A stretch of DNA of 64,000 nucleotides from CAYVVT01 sp964454335 (lineage in GTDB: Bacteria; Fidelibacterota; UBA8477; JABMPR01). Every line of letters begins with the position of its first letter. Positions within the stretch are counted from its first letter, which is position 1. Where the stretch lies: assembly GCA_964454335.1 (NCBI GenBank), contig CAYVVT010000005.1, positions 124,001-188,000 on the forward strand. The letters run 5' to 3'. The notes beneath the pieces are model-generated. The model did no database searches and was not told the origin of the DNA. It worked only from the letters and a program-made list of their open reading frames with translations. This document shows positions 1-8,013 of this stretch, in pieces. A program made the translations under genes and the position numbers.

Positions 1-1
1 C

Positions 2-787
2 CTGGCCGGAGCCGAACTGCCCTGCGTGGTGGTTGACATCATGCGTGGTGGTCCCGGTCTGGGAAACATCGCCCCGGAACAGGGTGATTACAATCAGGTG
101 GTCAAAGGCGGTGGCCATGGAAACTACAAGAACATCGTTCTGGCTCCGAATTCAGCACAGGAAATGTGCGATCTGACCATGCTGGCGTTTGAACTGGCGG
201 ACCGCTACCGCAACCCGGCCTGCCTGCTGGCCGATGGATTTATCGGTCAGATGATGGAACCTGTGGAGTTCCCAGAGCCGGTAGAGGACCTGCCGGAGAA
301 GAACTGGGCAGTCCGCGCGGTGGATGAGACCCGCAAAAACCTCATCAGTTCCATAGAACTGAGTTCCGATGACCTCGAGCGTCACAATCGGAAACTGCAG
401 CGAAAATATGAGATCATAGAGAACAACGAGGTCCGCTACCAGGAATACAGACTGGATGATGCGGAATTCGTCGTCGTAGGATACGGGATCGTTTCCAGGA
501 TGATCCAGTCTGCCGTGGATCAGCTCAGATCAGCTGATATACGCGTTGGTATGTTGCGCCCCATTACTGTAATGCCCTATCCCAGGAAAGCCATTTCCGA
601 CCTCGCTGATGAGGATCGCGTCAAGGCCTTCAGTGTCATCGAGTTGAGTAACGGGCAGATGGTGGATGATGTCCGCCTGGCCGTCAATGGACGCAAACCG
701 GTTGAGTTCTATGGCCGGATGGGCGGCAATGTGCCCTCCATCAGGGAACTTGTGGATGAGATCAAGAAAATGGTGAGGGAACTATGA
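2..787 (+). CDS. korA: 2-oxoacid:ferredoxin oxidoreductase, alpha subunit (5' partial)
   Basis: The reading frame is open from the left edge, so the N-terminus lies outside the window; 261 residues remain. The visible part is the end of the pyrimidine-binding domain, with the family stretch VVDIMRGGPGLG near the start and GDYNQVVKGGGHG after it, followed by the transketolase C-terminal-like domain (VVVGYGIVSRM, then MLRPITVMPYP). This matches the alpha subunits of 2-oxoglutarate or branched-chain 2-oxoacid:ferredoxin oxidoreductases, which oxidatively decarboxylate a 2-oxoacid to acyl-CoA and reduce ferredoxin. The stop overlaps the ATG of the beta-gamma gene by four bases, so the two are translationally coupled and surely form one enzyme. 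The 2-oxoglutarate assignment, rather than 2-oxoisovalerate, is a preference only. Confidence 0.88.
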   Translation: MAGAELPCVVVDIMRGGPGLGNIAPEQGDYNQVVKGGGHGNYKNIVLAPNSAQEMCDLTMLAFELADRYRNPACLLADGFIGQMMEPVEFPEPVEDLPEKNWAVRAVDETRKNLISSIELSSDDLERHNRKLQRKYEIIENNEVRYQEYRLDDAEFVVVGYGIVSRMIQSAVDQLRSADIRVGMLRPITVMPYPRKAISDLADEDRVKAFSVIELSNGQMVDDVRLAVNGRKPVEFYGRMGGNVPSIRELVDEIKKMVREL

Positions 788-2217
788 CGACCAAGATCCT
801 GAAAAAACCCGAGGGTTTTTACGATATATATGAACGTCGTCCTGGAAACAACCAGGAGCAGACGCATTATTGTCCCGGATGTGGGCATGGGATCCTGCAC
901 AAGCTCATTGCCGAAGCACTGGTTGACTTTGGAGCTGCTGAACAAACCGTATTCGTGAGTCCGGTGGGCTGCAGCGTTTTTGCCTACTATTATTTCAATG
1001 CCGGTAACGTGCAATCGGCACATGGTCGAGCTCCGGCAGTAGCCACAGGTATAAAGCGAGCGATTCCTGAATCCGTAGTGATCTCCTACCAGGGTGATGG
1101 CGATCTGGGTGCCATTGGGGGCAATGAGATACTACATGCAGCCAACCGTGGTGAGCCTATCACGGTCTTCTTCATCAACAACGCCATTTACGGTATGACC
1201 GGTGGCCAGATGGCGCCAACGACTCTCATCGGGCAGAAGACAACCACCACTCCCTACGGTCGTACCGTAGCCAACGAAGGCTATCCCATCAAGATGGCCG
1301 AGATCATGTCAAGTCTGACCTCACCGGTATATGTTGAACGTGTCATGATGGCCGACACCCGTTCCATCAACGCCACCCGTAAGGCGGTTCGCAAGGGGAT
1401 CAAGAACCAGATCGAGAAAAAGGGTTTCTCATTCGTCGAAGTCCTGTCCACCTGTCCCACCGGCTGGAAGATGACGCCGCCGCAGGCTCAGGAATGGATC
1501 AAATCCACGCTGGTTGAAAATTTCCCCCTGGGCGTTTTCAAAGACATAGCCGAACAGGTGGAGCCCCTGGACCTGAAGCAGGAATTTGCCGAGAACGATC
1601 GAGTTCCGGCACTCCTGGGACTGGCTGAGGAACAGATCGATTTTGGTAAGATCAAGGTCGCAGAAGAGGTGGACGAAGAGATCCGCATAGCAGGATTTGG
1701 TGGTCAAGGTATCCTGACCCTGGGAATCTGGCTCAGCGAGATCGGCATGCGCGAGGATCTGGATGTGAGTTGGATCCCCTCATACGGCCCGGAAATGCGG
1801 GGTGGCACTGCCAACTGCCACGTCAAACTGTCCCGGAGCTCCATCGGATCACCCCTGGTGACCCACCCCAGCATACTCATTGCCATGAACAGGCCTTCTC
1901 TGGAAAAATTCGAGGAGGATGTGGTGCCGGGCGGAGCTATTGTCTGGGACAATTCACTCATTGATATCACTCCGAGCCGCACGGACATCAAGAGTTATCC
2001 CATACCGGCCACCGAGATCGCAAACCAGTTGGGCAACACCAAGATCTCAAATGTGGTGATCCTGGGTGTGCTGGCAGGGCTCACGGATTTTCTGGATGCG
2101 AGCGTGGTGCAACGCACTTTACCGCTTATATTTAAGAAGAAACACCTGCTGGATATCAATATTCAGGCTTTCAACAAGGGGCTTGAGTTGGCCAAGACCC
2201 TGGAGAAAATGACCTAG
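784..2217 (+). CDS. korB: 2-oxoacid:ferredoxin oxidoreductase, fused beta-gamma subunit
   Basis: Product of 477 aa. Residues 1 to about 270 are the thiamine-diphosphate-binding beta subunit, with HYCPGCGHG at about 28-36 and the GDGD motif near 105 continuing to NNAIYGMTGGQ. From about residue 300 the chain continues as the gamma subunit, with IRIAGFGGQGILTLG and the conserved YGPEMRGGTANC stretch. Beta and gamma subunits are separate genes in many organisms; here they are one continuous frame without any stop or slippery site that I can see. The fused chain would work with the alpha subunit just upstream to produce acyl-CoA and reduced ferredoxin in the cytoplasm. The start is the ATG in the ATGA overlap, preceded by GAGGGA. 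Confidence 0.9.
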   Translation: MTTKILKKPEGFYDIYERRPGNNQEQTHYCPGCGHGILHKLIAEALVDFGAAEQTVFVSPVGCSVFAYYYFNAGNVQSAHGRAPAVATGIKRAIPESVVISYQGDGDLGAIGGNEILHAANRGEPITVFFINNAIYGMTGGQMAPTTLIGQKTTTTPYGRTVANEGYPIKMAEIMSSLTSPVYVERVMMADTRSINATRKAVRKGIKNQIEKKGFSFVEVLSTCPTGWKMTPPQAQEWIKSTLVENFPLGVFKDIAEQVEPLDLKQEFAENDRVPALLGLAEEQIDFGKIKVAEEVDEEIRIAGFGGQGILTLGIWLSEIGMREDLDVSWIPSYGPEMRGGTANCHVKLSRSSIGSPLVTHPSILIAMNRPSLEKFEEDVVPGGAIVWDNSLIDITPSRTDIKSYPIPATEIANQLGNTKISNVVILGVLAGLTDFLDASVVQRTLPLIFKKKHLLDINIQAFNKGLELAKTLEKMT

Positions 2218-2254
2218 GGCTGGATTCCAGCGGTAAACCCGGAAGGGGATTGCC

Positions 2255-2716
2255 ATGGAGTACAAACAGGTTCTTTTCGCAACGGACTTTTCCGAATCTG
2301 CAGGATTTGCACTGCCCTATGCCGTAGATCTTGCACAGAAATACGATTCCACTTTGCATATACTCCACATCGTGGAACCTATCGTAGCACCTGTTGATTT
2401 TGCCTGGGGCACCTATAACTACCCGGATATTGAGAAACAGGTAAAGGGGTATGTTGACGAGACCATGAGCGGTATGCTCAAGAATGATATCCCCGGAGAC
2501 CTGGAAGTCGTACCGCATTCACTCACCGGTAAGCCCTGGCGGGAGATCGTGGCCTTTGCACGGGAGCAGGCCATGGATGTCATCGTCATTGCCACCCATG
2601 GACTCAGCGGTCTGAGTCATGCCATCTATGGAAGTACTGCGGAGAAGGTCATCCGCAAGGCCCACTGTCCGGTCCTGGTGATACGTCATCCTGATGTGAA
2701 ATTCGAGATGCCCTGA
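2255..2716 (+). CDS. Universal stress protein, UspA family
   Basis: Single-domain 153-aa UspA protein. The N-terminus (VLFATDFSESAGFALPYA) is the first beta strand and loop of the fold. The C-terminal THGLSGLSHAIYGSTAEKV followed by CPVLVIR carries the glycine-rich pattern of the ATP-binding subgroup. The start has AAGGGG upstream. It follows the oxidoreductase operon by 37 bases and may be co-transcribed. UspA proteins are cytoplasmic and linked to starvation and stress survival; no specific partner can be inferred here. Confidence 0.92.
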   Translation: MEYKQVLFATDFSESAGFALPYAVDLAQKYDSTLHILHIVEPIVAPVDFAWGTYNYPDIEKQVKGYVDETMSGMLKNDIPGDLEVVPHSLTGKPWREIVAFAREQAMDVIVIATHGLSGLSHAIYGSTAEKVIRKAHCPVLVIRHPDVKFEMP

Positions 2717-2852
2717 ATCGGGATCCTCGAATACCAACGAACAAAAATTGAAAACTAAAATTGAAGGTTGGGACCACTGGATCCTTTCGACTCGATATCC
2801 ATTTAATTTCTCTCTTCACTGTCCCGCCCGATAACTCTATCTTCTGCGCCTC

Positions 2853-3434
2853 ATGACCGCAACTTTACAGAACACGTCACTCACTGGGATCCTGAATTCA
2901 ATACAGCAGATCTACCAACTGAAGGCCCAGCATCGCAGCGGTTGGCTGCAGTCCGGTATAGCTGCCGGGGAGGTTGAGAGCGTAGCGGCCCACAGCTTCG
3001 GGGTCGCCCTGCTTGTGCCCTTGATCCAGTCGCTCGTGAACCGGCCTGAACTGGACTGGTCGCGTATTCAGCAGATGGCACTTCTGCATGATATAGGGGA
3101 GGCCATTGTCGGGGATATCACCCCCCGGGATGGTATCGGCAGGGAGGAAAAGTACCGTCAGGAGCGCGAGGCCGTGCATCAATTGACCCGTGCCTTTCCG
3201 AATGCTGGTGATCTTCAGGAGATATGGCAGGAATTTGAGACCGGGGAAAGTTCGGAGGCAGGACTGGTGAGACAGCTGGACCACCTGGACAGGCTCATTC
3301 AGGCCGATCTCTACGAACAGGCCGGTCATGACCTGAAGGATTTCTTCACAGAGATGGACCAGCACTTCAGTGATAGTCCCCTTGAGCCGATATTCAGAAC
3401 GTTGATGCAATTACGAGCAGAACGCGAACAGTAA
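2853..3434 (+). CDS. HD-domain phosphohydrolase (YfbR/HDDC2-like 5'-nucleotidase)
   Basis: Product of 193 aa with an HD-superfamily metal site: H47 in VAAHSFG, the H79-D80 pair in MALLHDIGEAIVGD, and D143 in the C-terminal helix. The GEAIVGDITPRDG stretch is typical of the YfbR/HDDC2 group, which hydrolyses 5'-deoxynucleoside monophosphates. The length fits that group. The gene sits 136 bases after UspA and 10 bases before the antiporter gene, so it probably leads that pair. The ribosome-binding site is weak. Substrate is inferred from family resemblance only. Confidence 0.8.
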   Translation: MTATLQNTSLTGILNSIQQIYQLKAQHRSGWLQSGIAAGEVESVAAHSFGVALLVPLIQSLVNRPELDWSRIQQMALLHDIGEAIVGDITPRDGIGREEKYRQEREAVHQLTRAFPNAGDLQEIWQEFETGESSEAGLVRQLDHLDRLIQADLYEQAGHDLKDFFTEMDQHFSDSPLEPIFRTLMQLRAEREQ

Positions 3435-3444
3435 GGACAAGACT

Positions 3445-4977
3445 ATGAAACGCATAGCGTTGATCCTCATCATGCTTCCCCTGATTTGGGGGATACCTAA
3501 GCTGATGGCTGAGGATCAAACCACTCCTGAAAACGAGATCCTGCAGGTGGACAGCACCCATGGAGCCGATGAGGCGTTGGATCCTCATGCGGAGGATCTG
3601 GACACACATGGTGAGACGGATGCCCATGGTGAGGGTGATGACCATAGTGCCTTACCTCCCATCTGGCTGGTAATACCCTTCGCCCTGTTGCTGATCATGA
3701 TCGCCACCGGACCGCTTTTCTATCCTCATTTCTGGGAACATCACTATCCGAAAGTTGCCATCATTCTGGGAAGCGTGGTCGCAGTCTATTACGCCTTTCT
3801 CATGGACCATGGCGTTCACTCGTTGATGCATACCCTGGAGGAGTACATCTCCTTCATCGCATTGCTCACGGCACTCTTCGTCGCCTCCGGAGGGATCCTC
3901 ATCAAGATCGATAAGCAGGGACGTCCCCTGATCAACGCTGCCATCCTCTTCTTCGGGGCCATCATCTCCAATTTCATCGGTACCACAGGCGCGTCCATGC
4001 TCCTCATCCGACCTTTCATGCGAGTGAATGAGGGTCGTCTCAAACCTTTCCACGTCGTGTTCTTCATATTCGTGGTGAGCAACATTGGGGGCGGGCTCAC
4101 GCCCATCGGTGATCCGCCGCTCTTTCTGGGTTTTCTAAAAGGTGTGCCCTTTTTCTGGGTGGTAAGCCATGTCTGGCATATATGGCTCATCGGTGTGTGT
4201 GCGGTCATCGGGATGTTCCTCATCCTTGATTTCAATATTATGGGTAAGACACCGGAGCATGAATTCAGTGGCCGCATTGAACTCAAGGGAGCCAAAAATT
4301 TCGGGTACCTGGCGGTGGTGATCGTATCTGTTTTCATGGATCCGGCAGTCATCGAGGGATTTCCCAGTCTCCAGGATATGCTGCATGTTCCATTCGGCAT
4401 CAGAGAGGTCATCATGTTCAGCGTGGCTTTCCTGGCCTATCGGACGGCCGACAAGGAAGCCCTGCGTGGTAATGAATTCAATTTCGAGCCCATCAAGGAG
4501 GTGGCCTTTCTGTTCGTAGGTATCTTTGCCACAATGATCCCGGCACTGCAACTCATCGCCGCCTATGCCAGGGAGAATGCCGCTGAGTTCACCGTATCCA
4601 GGTTCTACTGGTTCACAGGATCACTCTCCGGGATTCTTGACAATGCGCCCACCTATCTCAATTTCCTGGCCGGAGCCATGGGCAAATTCGGACTGAATAT
4701 CAACCAGGTGGCTGAAGTGGACAGATTCGCTGCCGGGGTCGCTTCACCCGTAGCCGGCGATGTCGATTCCGTCGTTTACCTGATGGCCATATCTGTGGCA
4801 GCAGTTTTTTTCGGGGCCATGACCTATATCGGAAATGCCCCCAACTTCATGGTGAAGAATATTGCCGAGCAGGCTGGTGTAGACGTTCCCAGCTTCCTGG
4901 GTTACCTGTTCAAGTATGCCATCCCGATCCTGATCCCAATCTTTTTCATCACCTGGATACTGTTCTTTAAGTTTTAA
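3445..4977 (+). CDS. nhaD: NhaD-type sodium:proton antiporter with His-rich N-terminal leader
   Basis: Product of 510 aa. Residues 1-22 look like a signal sequence ending in LMA. Residues 36-68 form an acidic stretch with five regularly spaced histidines (39, 48, 55, 61, 67). From about 70 on there are many hydrophobic segments of the ion-transporter superfamily, with the conserved SNFIGTTGASMLLIRP and GGGLTPIGDPPLF near the centre and ILDNAPTYLNF in the second half. These match NhaD-like antiporters that exchange Na+ or Li+ for H+ across the inner membrane. A good AAGGA ribosome-binding site precedes the ATG. The leader may bind metal or sense pH, which is a guess. A related citrate-type (ArsB/NhaD superfamily) substrate cannot be fully excluded. 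Confidence 0.87.
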   Translation: MKRIALILIMLPLIWGIPKLMAEDQTTPENEILQVDSTHGADEALDPHAEDLDTHGETDAHGEGDDHSALPPIWLVIPFALLLIMIATGPLFYPHFWEHHYPKVAIILGSVVAVYYAFLMDHGVHSLMHTLEEYISFIALLTALFVASGGILIKIDKQGRPLINAAILFFGAIISNFIGTTGASMLLIRPFMRVNEGRLKPFHVVFFIFVVSNIGGGLTPIGDPPLFLGFLKGVPFFWVVSHVWHIWLIGVCAVIGMFLILDFNIMGKTPEHEFSGRIELKGAKNFGYLAVVIVSVFMDPAVIEGFPSLQDMLHVPFGIREVIMFSVAFLAYRTADKEALRGNEFNFEPIKEVAFLFVGIFATMIPALQLIAAYARENAAEFTVSRFYWFTGSLSGILDNAPTYLNFLAGAMGKFGLNINQVAEVDRFAAGVASPVAGDVDSVVYLMAISVAAVFFGAMTYIGNAPNFMVKNIAEQAGVDVPSFLGYLFKYAIPILIPIFFITWILFFKF

Positions 4978-5001
4978 TACGAGGCCGATAGGAGTGATCC
5001 C

Positions 5002-5394
5002 ATGACAAGAAGCATTGAGACAGCCTTGACGGAGAAGCAGAACGGGTTTGTCAGGCACAATTCATTGTTCCTGCCCTTCCATTTCGAACTCATCAGCGTC
5101 TGGATCGGTAAGGATATGTCCCTCATCGCGAGACCGGACCACATCGTTGATTTCACCGGCAGCAAATCGGAAGTAGGTATGCGGGAAGGGGAGAGTTACA
5201 CGAACCTCGTATTTCGCAATCATAAGGACCTGAAAAAGGAACTGGGTCATTACAAGGGGCATGTCGTTCTGACAGTGACCGAAAAAGACGCGGATATCTT
5301 TGACAGCGGCAATCGACATTTTCTGAAGATCAGTTTCCATGACGATACTGACGAGGTTTTTACAGAACGTGTCGATGACCCCTTTAAGCTGTAA
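5002..5394 (+). CDS. Conserved-looking soluble protein, unknown function
   Basis: A 130-aa protein that I do not recognise. It has no signal peptide, membrane segment or cysteine. The composition (mixed charge, alternating hydrophobic strands such as HVVLTVTEKDADIF) suggests a small cytoplasmic beta-rich fold. AGGAG lies at a good distance before the ATG, which supports translation. It lies 24 bases after the NhaD gene and ends 36 bases before a membrane protein gene, so it probably belongs to the same transcript. Confidence 0.65.
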   Translation: MTRSIETALTEKQNGFVRHNSLFLPFHFELISVWIGKDMSLIARPDHIVDFTGSKSEVGMREGESYTNLVFRNHKDLKKELGHYKGHVVLTVTEKDADIFDSGNRHFLKISFHDDTDEVFTERVDDPFKL

Positions 5395-5430
5395 GGATCA
5401 CTGCTAGCGCAGCCACGCTGCCGATCTGAA

Positions 5431-6624
5431 ATGCTGCATCCAAATCTAATTTGCGTCATCTGGATGGCCGGTGGCCTGTTACTCTGGTTTCTGGATACCT
5501 ACGTCCACTACAGTCTGAAGCATGTGTTCGCCTTCGGGGCCATGGCGATCCTGTTGCTGGGCATGGTCCTGGGACCTCTGGAAAGCTACACCAGTCCGCT
5601 GGTTCTCATCACGGTTGCCACCGCCATAACAGCCGTGCAGGTGAGCGCATATTTCTCAGGCACGACACGCCACACCGGCAAGCTTTACGCCTGCCTGCTG
5701 TTATTGGCCGCCCTGCTGCTGCTGAGCCAGGAGCAGGATCCGCTCGATGGCAGTATCTGGGCAACAGTTGGTATTCTTTCAGGTATTTCACTGCTGGTAG
5801 TGGGATTCACCCGTCTGCTCGAACTCAGTCCAGAATATCCACCTATCTGGATCATGGGTGCCTGGCTCCTGAGCATTATCCTGTTGGCAGTCAGTCCCTT
5901 TGCCTGGTTGTCCTGGTTCGGACTGCTACTCTGGTACAGCACGATCCTGGTCTATCTTTATTCCCAATACAGTATCAATCATCTGCCTGCACCATCTTTC
6001 GGTATCCTGGCAATGATCCTGACGCTCCTCACGACAAGCCCCATCGTATCTTTTGAGTTGGGTACAACCCAGACTGCAATCGGTCTGGGTGTGGCATTAC
6101 TGCTGTCCGGAAGCGCTCTGTTCATTCCCACATTGCCGGCGGCCATTTACGTCTTCTATCTATCACAGGAAGTCCTGCTCTTCGTGGGCCAGTCATGGGG
6201 CTATGTTCCCAGTGATCCTCAGCATATTGCATTCTGGCGGCTCATTTTCTTCCTGACCATCAGTGGTCTGCTGGTCATGACGGAGGGCTGGGAATTTGAA
6301 TCCCTCACAGCCAGGCGTCTAAGGGGTCTGGGGCGCTACCGTCCGCGAATAGCCTTTTCGACCCTGTTCTTCATGTTGACACTCACTGGTATCCCATTAA
6401 TTATCGGGAAATTGCAAAGCAGTATCATTCCAATCCTGGAGGTCGTTCATATTGCCATCGGCGTGGTACTTGTGGTGCGATGGGGCATACCCATGTTCGC
6501 TCCGCCGGCAGAGGAATATCGGGTATTGAGACCCAGCCTTTCCACTTGGGTTCTCGTGGTGTTTATCATGCTCCTGGTAATTGCATATGTCATTGACCGT
6601 CTGATCCTGGGCTGGTTGCTGTAA
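5431..6624 (+). CDS. Polytopic membrane protein, possibly a degenerate NuoN/MrpD-like subunit
   Basis: Product of 397 aa, almost entirely hydrophobic, with roughly ten to twelve membrane segments. One stretch, RGLGRYRPRIAF followed by FMLTLTGIPLIIGKL (about residues 292-330), resembles the end of the proton-channel fold in NuoN/NuoM/MrpD subunits, where a GLGR-like loop precedes an S-L-x-G-I-P-P helix ending in GK. The second proline and the usual glutamate and lysine channel residues are not obvious, so the match is tentative. No other complex I or Mrp genes are adjacent. Position after the antiporter would suit a role in ion transport or membrane energetics. The ribosome-binding site is weak. 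Confidence 0.55.
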   Translation: MLHPNLICVIWMAGGLLLWFLDTYVHYSLKHVFAFGAMAILLLGMVLGPLESYTSPLVLITVATAITAVQVSAYFSGTTRHTGKLYACLLLLAALLLLSQEQDPLDGSIWATVGILSGISLLVVGFTRLLELSPEYPPIWIMGAWLLSIILLAVSPFAWLSWFGLLLWYSTILVYLYSQYSINHLPAPSFGILAMILTLLTTSPIVSFELGTTQTAIGLGVALLLSGSALFIPTLPAAIYVFYLSQEVLLFVGQSWGYVPSDPQHIAFWRLIFFLTISGLLVMTEGWEFESLTARRLRGLGRYRPRIAFSTLFFMLTLTGIPLIIGKLQSSIIPILEVVHIAIGVVLVVRWGIPMFAPPAEEYRVLRPSLSTWVLVVFIMLLVIAYVIDRLILGWLL

Positions 6625-6642
6625 TAAAAACAAGGAAGAGAC

Positions 6643-7188
6643 ATGCGTATCTCAAAGGTGTATACAAAACAGGGAGACGATGGCAGTACCCGTCTGGGGG
6701 ATGGTCAGAAGGTTCCCAAGCATGACCTGCGGGTGGCTGCTTATGGTGAAATCGATGAGCTTAACTCCATCCTGGGAGTGATCCGTGCCAGGGATCCAGG
6801 GAGCAACCTGGACCAGGATCTGGCGGAGATCCAGAATGAACTTTTCAATGTGGGCGGTGAACTGGCTATGCCTGGGGGAGAAGCTCAACTGACCACGGAA
6901 ACCTCAGTGGCAGGCCTGGAGGCGAAGATCGACGCTTTCAACGCAAAGCTGCCACCTCTGAAGGAGTTCATCCTGCCGGGAGGATCCTCACTGGGAGCAG
7001 GACTCCACCTGGCTCGAACGGCCTGCCGCCGGGCTGAGCGATCGCTCACCGAATTGCATGCAACTGAGCCCCTGCGTGAAACGCTGCTCCGCTATATCAA
7101 TCGACTTTCAGACTACCTTTTTGTCGCAGCCCGATTCGCCAATAAGCAGGATGGTGATTCAGAGGTCTACTGGCAAAAACCTGAATGA
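6643..7188 (+). CDS. PduO-type cob(I)alamin adenosyltransferase
   Basis: Product of 181 aa. The N-terminal ATP-binding signature TKQGDDGSTRLGDG is at about residues 8-21, followed by AAYGEIDELNS. The conserved ARTACRRAERS is near 125-135 and YINRLSDYLFVAAR lies in the C-terminal helix. This family transfers adenosine from ATP to cob(I)alamin, making coenzyme B12. Length is normal and a strong AAGGAAGAG precedes the ATG. It is the last gene of the plus-strand run and ends one base from the end of a convergent gene. No B12-dependent enzyme is adjacent; the MutL-like gene 23 kb away is only suggestive. Confidence 0.92.
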   Translation: MRISKVYTKQGDDGSTRLGDGQKVPKHDLRVAAYGEIDELNSILGVIRARDPGSNLDQDLAEIQNELFNVGGELAMPGGEAQLTTETSVAGLEAKIDAFNAKLPPLKEFILPGGSSLGAGLHLARTACRRAERSLTELHATEPLRETLLRYINRLSDYLFVAARFANKQDGDSEVYWQKPE

Positions 7189-7189
7189 T

Positions 7190-7609
7190 CTACTTCAGGA
7201 GCATCAGCTTGAGAGTAGACCGCCGCTCCCCGATCGTCAAAACATACAGATAGATCCCGCTGGGGACCTCCTGGCCGGTATCATCATGGCCATTCCAGTA
7301 ATAGGTATGACGACCAGCGGACTGATCCAGGGCGCTGAAGGAGGCAATAACACGACCGTACAGATCATAGATGCAGATCTGGAGATCAGCGCTGCTGGGT
7401 GTTGTCAAACCCAGGCTGATCCCGGCGTTGAAGGGATTGGGGTATGCCCAGATGAAGTTGAAGTACTGAGCCACATACACTTCTCCGGGATCTGAGCTGA
7501 GTATGGGAACATCCTCAATTGCTGGATCATAATCCCCGGGTAGCATGGTCGTAATGGATTGCGACAGCAGTATTGCCGTCAGAAGAAAGAAGATGTAGAG
7601 GTAGCGCAT
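7190..7609 (-). CDS. Small secreted protein made almost only of a secretion-type C-terminal domain
   Basis: Product of 139 aa: a signal peptide (residues 1 to about 17), a spacer of about 35 residues, then a C-terminal domain starting YPNPFNAG, continuing through IYDLYGRVI and a FlgD-like W-N-G-x-D-D-x-G-x-x-V-P-S-G-I-Y pattern, and ending in LK. This is the sorting-tail layout attached to large exported proteins in FCB bacteria, but here the cargo domain is missing. It could be a truncated remnant, or a short secreted protein in its own right. It follows the DUF503 gene by 95 bases. Confidence 0.78.
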   Translation of the reverse strand: MRYLYIFFLLTAILLSQSITTMLPGDYDPAIEDVPILSSDPGEVYVAQYFNFIWAYPNPFNAGISLGLTTPSSADLQICIYDLYGRVIASFSALDQSAGRHTYYWNGHDDTGQEVPSGIYLYVLTIGERRSTLKLMLLK

Positions 7610-7704
7610 GGTCTAACCCCCATGCTTTTCTGCCAATGGTAACTTACTGATTATGAGCAGTTAAGCAATAGTGGAGGAAAATGGTGGACGTTTGGGGGTG
7701 AGAG

Positions 7705-8010
7705 CTAGCGATCCTCAATTTCCCAGCCAGTGATCTGGGCTTCTCCGATGATCTCCCGCTCGATGAATCCCAACATTTTCTGGCATTGCTGCTCCAGATG
7801 ACCCCCGTCTTTCCCAGTGACGGCCAATGCCAGCAGGCTTCGCTGCCACTTGTCCAGGAATCCGGCTTCAGCCACACTGACATTGAATGTGTTCACCAGG
7901 CGATCCTTCAGACTTCGGATGACTTTACGCTTGGCTTTGAGACTCTGGGAGGACGGGATATGGAGTTCTACGATGAGCAGACGAACCGGAATATTCCCTT
8001 CGGTGATCAT
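7705..8010 (-). CDS. DUF503 family protein (YlxP-like)
   Basis: Product of 101 aa with the family pattern LLIVELHIPSSQSLKAKRKV near the N-terminus and NTFNVSVAEAGFLDKWQRS in the middle. In other bacteria the family (YlxP) often lies near ribosome-maturation genes such as rbfA, and its function is not settled; here it is instead three bases downstream of an inositol monophosphatase gene. No strong ribosome-binding site is seen, which fits translational coupling. Confidence 0.85.
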   Translation of the reverse strand: MITEGNIPVRLLIVELHIPSSQSLKAKRKVIRSLKDRLVNTFNVSVAEAGFLDKWQRSLLALAVTGKDGGHLEQQCQKMLGFIEREIIGEAQITGWEIEDR

Positions 8011-8013
8011 GAT

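Noticed and set aside
7058..7495. Plus-strand open frame overlapping the end of the adenosyltransferase gene
   Set aside because: It is antisense to the secretion-tail protein, whose motifs are clear, and runs in another frame through the adenosyltransferase gene.
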